From contig JAUPFP010000001.1 of NCBI GenBank assembly GCA_036925085.1, positions 1,803,001 to 1,867,000 on the forward strand: DNA of 64,000 bases, written 5' to 3'. This DNA is from Brachycybe producta. Lineage: Eukaryota; Arthropoda; Diplopoda; Playtdesmida; Andrognathidae. The notes beneath the pieces were generated by a model that made no database searches, was not told the DNA's origin, and saw nothing but the letters and a program-made list of their open reading frames with translations. Shown piece after piece: positions 1 to 13,500 of this stretch; positions within the stretch are counted from its first letter, which is position 1, and each line of letters opens with the position of its first letter. A program made the translations under genes and the position numbers.

Positions 1-1541
1 CAATTAAGTAATTATTTCATTATATTGGCTATATGTGCCGGAACTACTTTCACATATAGATAACATTACATAACTGTTTTTAAAACTGTTTATTTAAAAA
101 AAATATATATAAAAAAGTCGCTAAAATTATAAAAATATAGTCGCTATTTCATCGTCCATTTTTTTAATAAAAAAAAATTTTCTCATCGCCAAAAAAAAAT
201 CTAAAAAAAAAACTCTTTTTAATGAGTCATCGCGCATTAATACTTAATTGTGAACCAGCCATTACCAATTATATTGTTAATGAACAACAAAAAAAATTGG
301 CATCTTGCTGAATATAGTTCCTTAAATAAACACTAAAAAAACTTATTTATAACTGTAATAAAGTTGAAAAACAAATAAAAACATGTTTATAATTAATCAA
401 ATCTTTAATATTGAATTTTATTTACTAATATATTAATGCAGAAATTTAAGAATTAAAGATGAGATCATGACTGTGGCGTATGAATACACAATGATTTTTA
501 TGATAAAACTCATAGGTGATTTGGTTTCTATTGTTGACTGAGTTCATTTCTTTATTGTGGGGTGGATAAGAAATCGGCTTTATTATTATTGGGGGGTTGG
601 ATCGAGGAACACATTTTTAAAGCGAATTTTCTACTTTTTAACGAGTTTTAAACCTCGAAAAAACAAGATTTTTAATCACGTGAATGCTTTTGAATAGTGC
701 GGATTAATTTGTGGTGTTTTTCGAATATTTTGTTCATCGTTTTAAGCGTTTTTTAACAGTGTGAGTGTTGTTTTTGTTTGCTATTCAATGTAGAAGTAGA
801 ATTAATGTGGTTTCTCACTATAAGTGTCCACTCACGTATCACTTCGGTTATGATTATTCATGTGTAGGTGGCGCAACAGTCGTTTTGCTATGTTATGAGA
901 TATAAAACTAACTGAATGATAGTTACGCCACCTATACGCGGAGACTCAGAACTAGCTTAAGTTTCCTCTTTAGTTTTTGGGCGGAATTTGTCAATACGTT
1001 ATTTTGATTCACTTAGAGCCGCATTTGTTCTACCAATACAATATTATTATACGTTAACGCCGCTAATTTGTGCTAAAGCGAGTTTTTATTGGATTTTATG
1101 CGATTTAATGACTGAAAGGTGTTTATGAGACGTTTTCGCAACGCAGTACGGTTAAAATTATATTAAAACCGGCGCTTTTCTAAACTAAAATAGTTAATAA
1201 ACATTAAAGTTAACTATTTTAAAGACGTGTGAAGATGATTGGCGACTATAAAAAAATTGTTATTAGCGGCGTGGCGCCGCGAATTAAATATAATTTTAAT
1301 GTCTGGTTTGATTTTTTAACGAAAAAACTTTTAATTTTTTGACATTTTCTGAAAATTATTTAGTAAAACAAGTAGAAATTACTACGATTATGCAGAAATA
1401 TTGTCGGAAAAGCGACTAAAACAGTTGTCATTAATGTGGCGGCGCTAACGGCGGCTAATTTCCAAATATTAATGAGTCTAATGACGCCTTTTGTTTTTGG
1501 TTCTTAAGGCGTTTCAGCTTGTGGACGTTAAAGATTTACAA
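1..1541. other. AT-rich 5' flank of LLGL
   Basis: There is no open frame of note here. The stretch presumably holds the promoter and 5' untranslated region of the LLGL gene that starts at 1542, but no core promoter element or upstream exon can be assigned with confidence. Two similar GC-richer motifs in opposite orientation (GTAGGTGGCGCAAC near 865 and GTTACGCCACCTAT near 922) bracket about 60 bases and could be a small inverted repeat. The open frame running into the LLGL start continues upstream to 1491 but contains no ATG before 1542. Confidence 0.4.
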
Positions 1542-4500
1542 ATGTTGAAGTTCATAAGGGGAAAAGGGCATCAGCCCAGTGCAGAGAGGCTAAAATTACA
1601 GAAGGAACTATTTGCATTTACGAAGGTAATTATAAAAATTAGTTACGAGAGGCTACGAAAAGCATCGGCTGGTTTCGTAAGCGTAACGTAACATCGGTAA
1701 GGTTTTTTTTTTTCGCAAGAGGAATATTAATTTTTCGCAATGTCTGAAGTCTGTTTTGCAAAAGTACAACAATTCTACAGAGCCCTGTAAAGGACATACA
1801 TCGCAAATTCACACAGGTTTATTACGAATTAACAATTCGTAATCTGTGAATTTTGTTTCGCTGCGAATTTTATAAAATCGCGGTCGCAACTTAAGACATG
1901 AGTTTGTATATTTTGAACTTGAGCTTTTAAAAGAAACAACTTTTAGAAGAAATTGAAAGTGTTTTTAAAAAACTAGAATTCCAAAAAGAAGGATGTTTAA
2001 CGAATGTTCGTGAAGGTATCTTTCAAAATAAACTTTTTAGCGAATTTTGAATTATTAATTTAAGTTTTAATTTTCAGAAATGTTTCAGTCACAAAAGTGA
2101 AAATTTTTTTTTTTTCAAAGTTTTAAAAACTAGAATGGTAAATTATAATATAAGCTATCGAAGGACGTTTTCATTAGGATATCTTTTAAAATAAACTTTT
2201 TTTTTTATTAAATATTTGATAATAACCGATCTTTATAGCTTTTCGTGATTTGTATTGAAAGTATTTTTTTTTTTTTAAAAACTAGAATAGTAGAATATTC
2301 TGCTAAAAGTACTTTTTATGATATCTTTCAAAATAAACTTTTTGAGTTCAATGAAATTTTTGTAGTGAAATTTACATAAAAAAAAAGTTTATTTTGAAAT
2401 ATATTATCATAAAAAAGCTTTATTTTATAATATAGTTATGTGTTTTATAAACTAGAAGAGTAAATTAGCAACCTTCGTGAAGGTATCTTTCAAAATAAAC
2501 TTTTTAGCGAATTTTGAATTATTAATTTAAGTTTTAATTTTCAGAAATTTCGTCACAAAACTGAAAATTTGTTTTTGTCGGTTTTTAAATTAATACTTAA
2601 AAGATGAGAATTGAAAGTGTATTGGAAACTAGAATGGTAAATTAATACAACCTACCGAAGGGGCGTTTTTGTTAGGAAAATCTTTTAAAATAAACTTTTT
2701 AGCGAATTATTAATAAGCTATTCAGCTTTTCATAATTTCGTATTTTGAATAAAAATCAAAAATTACTTTTCTAGTTTTTTAGAACGAGTTTTTTTGAGAA
2801 TAAAAATTGAAAGTGTTTTAAAAACTAGAATAGTAGAGAAGTATTTTTTTTATGATATCTTTCAAAATAAACTTTTTATTTCATATTTCAATGAAGTTTT
2901 TGTATTGAAATTGACATAAAAAAGTTTATTTTGAAATATATTATCATAAAAAAAAGCTTTATTTTATAATATTATGTGTTTTTAGAAACTAGAAGAGGAA
3001 ATGAGCCGCCTTCATGATGATATTTTTCAAAATAAACGTTTTATGAAAGTTTGAATTTTAAAATTTTTGAATTTTACAGTTAAAAAAGTTCATTTTTCGA
3101 AATTGCTATTCTAGTTTTTTTGTTAAAAGAGGTATAAAATTTCCTTCTCTCTTATTTTCTAAATAAATTGATAAATTCTTATCAAAAAAAAAAAGAGAGA
3201 GAAATTCACTTTTTTTCTCATGAATTTCCTAATGAAACGTGGTTTTAATGAGAAAAAGAAACCCAAAATAAATAAATGCGTTTTTCCAGTTGTTGTTGGG
3301 TAAATATGAACGACTTATTCCCGTCAAATAACGGTATTTGTCGTCGAAGGACACCGACGTCCCTTATCATCACGTGTAAACAGATGACACAACAATTACA
3401 ACAAATATATTGTTTATTTTGAATCATTTAAATGGCGAAATGCCAAACGTTTTTTTCTGTTTTTAATCGGAAAAAACAACAATTTCGATGATAAAAGCGA
3501 AGAATTTCTTCTTCTTGTACTCGAAGCAACTTTTCTAATAGACTAGAAGGGTAAATGAATAACATTTTTGAACGGAAAAATAGTATTGATATCGTTCAAA
3601 ATGAACTTTTTGGTGGAGACAAATTTTAGAGAGAGAAAAATGCAGATTGTTGGAGACTAGAAGGGCAGATAGAATGAAATTTTTGAATGATATTTTTGAA
3701 AATAAACTTTACAATAGACTAGAAGGGTAAATGAATAAGATAAAAGTATTTTAATGACGATATCGTTCAAAATAAAACTTTTTGGTTGAGACAAATTTTA
3801 GAGAGAGAAAAATGCAGATTGTTGGAGACTAGAAGGGCAAATAGAATAAAATGAAGTTTGTTGGAGACTAGAAGGGCAAATAGAATAAAATAAAGTTTGT
3901 TAGAGACTAGAAGTGCAAATAGAATAAAATAGTTGAATGATATTTTTGAAAATAAACTTTACAATAGACTAGAAGGGTAAATGAATAAGATAAAAGTATT
4001 TTAATGACGATATCGTTCAAAATAAAACTTTTTGGTTGAGACAAATTTTAGAGAGAGAAAAAAACGCAGTTTGTTAGAGACTAGAAGGGCAAATAGAATA
4101 AAATGAAGTTTGTTGGAGACTAGAAGGGCAAATAGAATAAAATAAAGTTTGTTAGAGACTAGAAGGGCAAATAGAATAAAATAGTTGAATGATAATATCT
4201 TTCAAAATAAACTTTACAAATAGACTAGAAGGGTAAATAAGATAAAAGTATTTTAATGACGATATCGTTCAAAATAAACTTTTTGATAGATACAAGAAGA
4301 AAAAATGCAGTTTGTTAGAGACTAGGAGGGTCAATGACTATAATGGACGGATTTTTATGAATTATCTTTGAAAATAAAACTTCATAGTTGCAAATTTAAG
4401 GAAGAAATTGAAAGTTTGTTAGAAACTAGAAGGGTAAATGAAAAGAATGAAATATTTTAAAGAATCTTTCAAAATAAACTTTTAAAAGTAGTTTTAATAA

Positions 4501-7500
4501 AAGAAAGACAAAATTTTTTTTTTCTCGAAATGAAATTTTTTTTTATTTTAAAAAATATTTATTTGAACAAAAGGAATTTTTAACGATTTTTAACGAAAAG
4601 AAGAGAAAAAAACGGATGCCGAAAATAACGACTTAAAAGAGTTAAAAACCAGTTTAGCAAGAAAAATACTAGAAAAGTAAACGACATTCCACAATTTATG
4701 AAAAATAAATTCAGGAAATTTATTAAAATTCTTTTTTAAAACCTAAAAAAAGCAACTCTTTAAGAGGAAATTTCAAAGAAACTAGAATAGTAAATTTATA
4801 TTTCTAAGAAAATCTTTCAAAATAATAATTGAATTGAATTTTGAGCTAATTTTAAGGTGAAAATTGGAATATTTTTTCCATTTTTTCATTTTTAAATTTC
4901 AATATATAAAAAGATTTCTTTTGAAAGATATTTTTAATTTACTATTCTAGTATTTTTGCGGGTTTTTTTTTTCTAAGAAAGACTAATTTCCTGTTTTAAT
5001 TGACGTCTTTACATTTTTTTTTTGATGAAATAAAAATGAAAAGACGACGCAACATGGATTTCCTCATCGTCCGAGTGCGTTGGCTTGGGATCCGCAACTC
5101 AAACTGATGGCCATCGGAACCAAGAACGGAACCGTCAAAATGTATCCTTTTTTTTATTTCATCCTACGTAATCTTAAATAATAAAATATAATATTGGCGG
5201 CGTTTTTTAATAAAAAAAAAATGCAAATATTCAAAATATGCAAATTTTGAAAGAGAAGAATTGCAACATTCAGAAGAAATTGTGCTAAAAACTAGAAAAA
5301 ATAATTGAATCATTCAAAAAATTAATTTTATTTGAAAATATTTTAAAATAAACTTTTAATAGAAGAAATTAAAAATATTTCAGAAACTAGAAGAGTAATT
5401 GAATCATTTAATATTAATTAAATGCGAAAATCGTTTAAAATTAACTTTTAGAAACAAAATTAAGAAGAAATGGAAAATGTTTTCGAAACTAGAAGAGTAA
5501 ATGAATCAGTTAAGATAATTTTCACGTGAAAAACGTTTAAAATAAACTTTTAATGGTAAAGTTAAGAAAAAATGAAATGTTTTAGAAACTAGAAGAGTAA
5601 CTGAATCATTTAAGATAATTTTCACGTGAAAATCGTTTAAAATAAACTTTTAATGGCAAAGTTAAGAAAAAATGAAATGTTTTAGAAACTAGAAGAGTAA
5701 ATGAATCATTTAAGACAATTTTCACGTGAAAATCGTTTAAAATAAACTTTTAGAAACAAAATTAAGAGGAAATTGAAGACGTTTTAAAAACTAGAAGAGT
5801 AAATGAATCATTTAAAATAATTTTCACGTGAAAATCGTTTAAAATAAACTTTTAGAAACAAAATTAAGAAGAAATTGAAAATGTTTTAAAAACTAGAAAA
5901 GGAAATGAATCATTTAAGACAATTTTCACGTGAAAATCGTTTAAAATAAACTTTTAGAAACAAAATTAAGAGGAAATTGAAAGTTTTTTTAGAAACTAGA
6001 AGAGTAATTGTATCATTTAAGATTATTTTGATGTGAAAATATTTTAAAATAAACACTTTTAGAAGCAAAACTGAGAAGAAGTTGACTGTTTGTAAGAAAC
6101 TAGAAGATTAGATTAAATTAAAACTTAATATAAAAACCAATAAAACGTTTATTTTAAAATATATTAACATGAGAATGGTCTTAAGTGATTTGTTTGCTCT
6201 TCTAGTTTTTATAAAAAATACTTTCAATGCGAAATTTTACAAAAAATACTTTCAATGCGAAATTTTACAAAATAAGAGGTTTGTCTTAATTTTCAATTTA
6301 AGATACGGTCGTCCCGGTGTTGAATTTTACGGCCAACACGAAAACGACTGTTCGGTGACGCAGCTTTTCAGTCTTCCGAATCAAGTAAAGTCTTTTCAGT
6401 TTCTGGTTTTTTTCTTTCTCGCTTTAGATCTGTTGCGAATTTTGTTGCGAATTTTTGTTGTTTTTCAGGGAAGATTCATTAGTTTATGCGACGATAATTC
6501 GCTCCATTTGTGGGAAGTGAACGTCAAAGATGGAAAATCCGTGTTGGAAGAAGTGAAATCGTGTTCTTTGGAAGGAAGGTTCGTCTCTTTTTTTTGTGAT
6601 ACGAATGTGTGATTTTGTTTTTAATGATTTTTATTCTTTTCTCGATTAAATAAAAAAAAAGGTTGAAAAAGATCTCGACTTGTTTTCTGCAGTCGACGGC
6701 CGAACATTTACTTATCGGAACAGAAGGAGGAAATATTTATCTTTTGAACGTGAATTCGTTTAAGATGACAGATATGATCATTTATCAGGATGTCGTTATG
6801 CAAAAGTACGATGGAACTTTTTTTAGTTCGATTATTTTTTGGAGGGTTTTCTCTATAAAATGGCCGAAATAAGGTTTTTTTTTTGGCAAAGGCCCAATCC
6901 ACATCAAGCTGACAAAATTGTAACATGTGTTCGAGACAAAAACACAAAAAAGATTTAAAAACAAACCTCAAACGACAAAAGTGCAACATGAATTCAAGAC
7001 AAAAACAACAAAATTATGCTAGAAAAAGCAGATTTTCTAAACAAAAGAAAACTGAAACTCAAGACAAAACACAACACAAACAAATTTGGGTTTTGTTTTG
7101 TAGTTCTATAGCTGTCCTAAGTAAACTATGCAACTGTTTTGTTTGTTGTTTTAATACTAACTGTCCACAGACAAAGAGTTGAAAGAATGTTGCATAATAC
7201 CGAAACAAAAAAATGAGCAGAGAACTGGACAGAAAACAAAGAAAAAGAAAAACTGAACCGAAATCAAACAACAACAAAAAAATTGAACCGAAAACAAACA
7301 ACAACAAAAAATTGAACAGAAAACAAAGAAAAACTGAACCGAAATCAAACAACAACAAAAAAATTGAACCGAAAACAAACAACAACAAAAAATTGAACAG
7401 AAAACAAACAACAACAAAAAATTGAACAGAAAACAAAGAAAAACTGAACAGAAAAACTGAACCGAAATCAAACAACAACAAAAAAATTGAACCGAAAACA

Positions 7501-10500
7501 AACAACAACAAAAAATTGAACAGAAAACAAAGAAAAACTGAACCGAAATCAAACAACAACAAAAAAATTGAACCGAAAACAAACAACAACAAAATAAACT
7601 GAAAAACTGGTCAGAAAACAAACGAGAGGAAAATCTGAACAGAAAACAAACAAACAAAGTTCCTTGGGTTGTTCACAGACGAGCGACTTTTAGTGGTCGA
7701 GAAGGACTACAAAAAATGATCGGCATGTGGCACGAAACCGACTACTCGAGTTGACAGCCAGTGGTTGGAAAAGGGTCCTGTGGTTGAATGAACTGCAAAA
7801 GTCGTTGCATAGAGTCAGTCGACTCGTGTGGTTCAGTCAGACGGAGGCCACATTTTGCAGTCTGTCTCGGCCACTAAAAGTCGCTCGACTGTGAGCGACC
7901 TTAGACAATAAAAACTCGAAGCAAAAGAAGTTAGACAAGCAAAGAAATTTACAAGAAAAACAAACGAAATTATGACAGTTTCTTACAAATGTATTTGTGA
8001 CAAATAAAAACTTGTTTGTTCACAGTGTTCCCGACGATTACCGAGTGAATCCCGGTGCCGTCGAAGCGATTGCCGAACATCCGAACGATTCGAATAAAAT
8101 TCTGATCGGTTACAATCGCGGCCTTTTGGTTCTTTGGGACAACGAAAGCTTGAATGCGGATCACACTTACGTCGGCACGCAGGTAAAAACGACATAAGAT
8201 CCTCGGAAGTGATTTCTTCCGATGTTATTTTCATACGTTTTGGATGTTTTTCTTCAGCAATTGGAGTCCATTTGTTGGCATCGCAAAGGAGATCACTTCA
8301 TGAGTTCGCATAACGATGGTAGTTACATCACGTGGACCACCGATGATCCTTCGAAACCGAAAGAAGGACCCAGTACTCCTTACGGTCCTTTTCCGTGCAA
8401 GGCCATTAATAAACTGCTGTTTCGTACAGCTAAAGGGTGAAAAATTGGCTTAAAGCTCAAACTTTGGACCCATTTTGGCCCAAAAGCCCTCAAATGAAAC
8501 GTTTTTTTTTTTTTCATTTTCAGAGGCGATTTTATTATTTTCGGAGGTGGAATGCCTCGTGCGAGTTACGGCGATCGTCACACCGTAACCGTACAACAGG
8601 GTGAAAACAAACATGTTGTCTTTGATTTTACGTCACGAGTTGTTGATTTTTTTACAATTTCCGATGCTGACGAGGAATACGGTACGGAATTTACGAATAT
8701 TATGAATTTTTTGAATTGAAATTTTGAAAAGTGACGTAAATTTTAATAAAGGGGGACCAAATTTGAGAAGAGGAAAAGAAAATTCAAGAGTTTGTTAGAA
8801 ACTAGAATGTAATTTCAATGATATTAATTTGTTTTTCTTAAAAACATTGTGGAGAACTATGGTTATTCTAGTTTTTAAGGTGGTTTTAAAGCTGTAAATG
8901 CTCTTGAATTTTGATTTTTAGGAGCAAAATGAAGAGAAAAAAATAATAGAAAGTGTCTTAGATACTAGAGGGGTAGCTCAGATGTCTGGTTACTATCATT
9001 TGTCAACTATAGTTCTAGCCTCTAACCAGGTGTTTTTGGGTGTTTTATATTCTCGAAGTTATTTGAATCGATGTTTTCTTAATATTTCTTTAAAAAGAAT
9101 TCGATGATCCGCATTCACTTGTTGTGTTGGCCGAAGAAGAGATGGTCGTTTTAGACCTTCACGACGAAAACTTTCCACCATACAGAGCTCCTTATCTTGC
9201 ATCACTTCATTCGTCTGCGATCACTTGTTCGCAACATTTTAGTAACATTCCGAATACGCTGTGGTCGAAAGTGGTTGCTGTTGGCGAAGAACAGGGAAAA
9301 GAACCTTGTTCTACGAGAGTAAATGATACTTTTCTCTCGCCACTTGATCATAAATTAAGCACTATAAGTGTTTTTTTACTGTTCTCTTAACTCAGAAGTG
9401 GCCGATAACCGGTGGAATCGTAAACAACGACGATCCGAAAGTTAACGACTTGCTTCTAACGGGTCACGAAGACGGAACCGTAAACTTCTGGGACGCTAGC
9501 GGCATTTCGTTGAAGCCACTTTATAAGCTTACGACTTCGCAGTTGTTTACGGGCGAAGAACTTAACGAACAAAGTCCGGCCGACGATTCGGAGGAATGGC
9601 CTCCGTTTCGTAAAGTCGGTTGTTTCGATCCGTTCAGCGACGATCCTCGTCTTGCAATTCGTAAGATTACCCTTTGTGTCGCTAGCGAGACCTTAGTTGT
9701 TGCTGGAACGGCGGGTCAAGTGATGATTATGAAACTATCGGGCGAAGAAACCGAAAAAGAAGTCGAGGTTTGGTTTCTTTTTTTGTGTTTATAATTAAAT
9801 GAAGGTTTGATTTTCGATTTCGTTTCAGTCGACGGTTACGAATATCGTTAGCGATCGAGATGGTTTCGTTTGGAAAGGACACGATCGTTTGGTGTTGAAG
9901 ACGGGTCCAATTAAATTTGCTCCTGGGTTTCGTACCGAACACGTGATGCAATTTCATCCACCTGCAACTATTACGGCATTGGCGCTTCATTCCGAATGGG
10001 GACTGTGAGTGTGGTTTCAATTCATAAACTGGGTTCTCACCAACTTGAATTTTTAGAAAAGTTGAATATTTTGGTAGAAATTCTCGAGTTAATTTACGTG
10101 AAAATCAAAATAATTCTTTGAAACTGAGAGGGGGAAACTTGAGGAAGGCGTGAAGTCGAAAGAATCCTTTAAAACTCGGTGAAAATTAACGAAAAAACAT
10201 TAGAATTGTTTGAAATTCAGGAAAAAACTGAAGACAATTAATTTAAAATTGAAAGAATCCTGGAAAAGTCAAGTCTTGGAGGAGAAAACTGGCTCAAGGG
10301 AGAATGTAATTTCAAAAGAATCCGGGAAAAACTCCAGAAAATTAACGGAAAAATAATAGAATTATTTGAACTTTATAAAAAAATTAATCTAAACACAAAA
10401 TAATTTTGAAAAAACTGAATAAAATTAAAAGAATCTTTGTAAACTTAAAGAAAATAAATGTACGCCGTGGGAAACTCAAGAAAATTAACGTAAAACAAAA

Positions 10501-13500
10501 AAAATCCAGAAAGCCTTAGAGAAAACGAACGAAAAAACAATAAAATTGTTTGAAATTCAGAAAAAAATGAACGAAAAAACAATAGAATTGTTGAAATTCA
10601 AGAAAAAATAATATGAACTCAAGGAAAATAAACTAAAAGTTTTGAAAAAACTCTGGAAAATTAACATAAACAAAAAAAAATGCTAGAAATCCTGGAAAAC
10701 ACAGGGAATTTCTTTGCAAACCAAAAATAATCATATGAAAATTGTAATAAATTAACATTCTGGCTGATTCACTGCGGTCCAGAAATAGGGAGGGAACCCT
10801 TTTAGTAGACTCATGATTGAATCTCAGTTAATTAAATGCGTTTTTTCTTCTGTGTGTTTGTTAAGGGTTGCCGCTGGAACGGCTCACGGTTTTTCGTTTT
10901 TCGATTACGTTCAGAACAAGACGGTGGCCTTTAAGTGCACTTTGAATCCGAATGGTATGTCTTTGAATGGGGAAACACAAAAATTACATCAACTATTTTA
11001 ATTTTTTAATTAACTTAATTTAAAAATTCCAACGTTTAAACGTAATAAAAAAATTAAACTAACGTAATTACTGGTTTAATTAATGTTGGCTTTGATGTCA
11101 AAACGACAATAAGAACTTTTCGAAAACAATTAGAAGAAAACATTGAAAGTGTTTTCTTAACTAGAAGAGTAATTGAATCACTTAAAATTATTTTCACGTG
11201 AAAATCGTTTAGAATAAACTTTTAGAAGCAAAATTCAGAAGAAATTGAAAGTGTTTTCGAAACTAGAAGAGTAATTGAATCACTTCATGCAAAAATCGTT
11301 CAAAATAAACTTTTAGAAGCAAAATTTAGAAGAATTTGAAAGTGTTTTCAAAACTAGAAGAGTAATTGAATCACTTCATACAAAAATCGTTCAAAATAAA
11401 CTTTTAGAAGCAAAATTTAGAAGAATTTGAAAGTGTTTTCAAAACTAGAAGAGTAATTGAATCACTTCATACAAAAATCGTTCAAAATAAACTTTTAAAA
11501 GCAAAATTAAGAAGAAATTGAAAGTGTTTTTTTTTTTTTTTCAAACTAGAAGAGTAATTGAATCACTTCATGCAAAAATCGTTCAAAATAAACTTTTAGA
11601 AGCAAAATTAAGAAGAAATTGAAAGTGTTTTCTTAACTAGAAGAGTAATTGAATCACTTAAAATTATTTTCACGTGAAAATCGTTTAGAATAAACTTTTA
11701 GAAGCAAAATTCAGAAGAAATTGAAAGTGTTTTCGAAACTAGAAGAGTAATTGAATCACTTCATGCAAAAATCGTTCAAAATAAACTTTTAGAAGCAAAA
11801 TTTAGAAGAAATTGAAAGTGTTTTTTTTTTTTTCGAAGCTAGAAGAGTAAATGAATCACTTAAAATGATTTTCACGTGAACATGTGATATCACGCATTTT
11901 GATGTTCTAAAGTAAGCTTTTTATTAGTAAGTAAGTTTAAAAATTAACAACTTTTAAGCAGACACATTTTTTAAAATTTTTGTTCATAAAAAGTTTATTT
12001 TGAAAGATATGAACATGACAACAATGCTATGAAGTGATTCAGCTACTGTTCCACTTTCTAATACATCTTCATTTTCATCTTGGTGTCGCAACCTGCAACG
12101 TATAATCAAACTTGTTTTCAGATCTAACTGGAGCTGGTGGTGATGCGGCGATGTCACGAAGAAAATCATTCAAGAAATCTTTGAGAGAATCTTTCCGTAG
12201 ATTGCGAAGAGGGCGTTCTCGTAGAATGGACAAATCTCCGTCTCGTGGCGATAACAAAGAAGCCGGTGGCAAATCGCCAACTCCTGGGTCTCCCATCGAA
12301 CAGAGATCCGTCGACGGTTCTCCGACGGCCGTCGATACGAAACCTATAGAACGTCAGATCGAAGCGAGATCTTCCGACGACACTTTAGGTTCGATGGTCC
12401 GATGTCTTTACTTTGCAAAGACGCACATCATCAGCGGTAAATTCTATTTAAATGAAATAGCAGTTCGGTGATAACGATTTCTTTACGAGAGAGCTTCTTC
12501 TTATTTTCAGTGGGCCATAGTACGGCAACTGTTTGGGCTGGAACTAACAGTGGAGCTATTTACGTATATCTCGTTGTCTTACCGGCTGCGGAGAAAAGGA
12601 AAGAATCTGCTGTCGTTTCACGTCTCGGTAGGTTCGAAAGAACGAAATAAAATTGATATTTTTAGTTTAAAAAAGCAGAAACTGGAAAATTTTGTCTTTG
12701 TTTTTTACGCTTCAGGAAAAGAAATTCAGTTGAAGCATCGAGCGCCAGTCGTTGCAATCTCGATTGTTGATTCTTCGTGCCGTTTTCTATCCGATAATCC
12801 CGAAGTTCAAAACAATCGTACGAAGCCAACCGAAGGTGCTGGTGGCGGCCACCGTGTGGTTATCTGTTCCGAAGAGCAATTCAAAGTGTTTACACTTCCG
12901 AGCTTGAAACCTTACGGAAAATTCAAGCTTACGGCTCACGAAGGAGCTCGAGTTCGAAAGATAGGATTCTTAGAATATCAGAGTCGATCGGATCCAAACT
13001 ACGTGGAACATTGCATCACTTGTCTGACTAATCAGGGAGATCTTGCCATTTTTAGCATCCCGGATCTTCGTAGGCAACTCATTTGTCGCTGTATTAAACG
13101 AGAAGATATAAAGTACGGGGAAAAAAGTTGTTTTTTTTTTAACTTTATTTCGAGGCTGAGCTTTCTAAACTTTCTTTTTTGTTGTTGTTGTTGTAGTGGA
13201 ATTTCGAGTCTCGTTTATACTTGCAAAGGCGAAGGTTTCTATTTGCATTCTTCTAGTGAGTTTCAGCGGTTTTCGCTGTCTGCCAGCCATATTTCGTGTT
13301 TGAAGTGTTCGTTGCAGTTACCGATCGGAGCCAGGTCTGGAGAAGTGATTCTCGAGAATCACAGCGACATTCCTAAGATTAATGTCGAGAATGAAGAGAT
13401 CGAAGCGAACGACGAACTTGGGTAGGTTTTTAATTAACAGGGGTTGCAATTTTTTTTTTAAAAAAAAGTAGTTAGTTTTTCTAATTAAAGAAATCCGATT

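Noticed and set aside
6169..6612. 147-codon frame treated as one exon
   Set aside because: It runs through LLGL introns; only 6303-6384 and 6469-6578 match the family, and the splice sites fit.
7059..7657. Overlapping 177- and 166-codon - strand frames rich in Phe, Cys and Leu
   Set aside because: They are translations of the intron 5 minisatellite; two frames of the same repeat are open at once.
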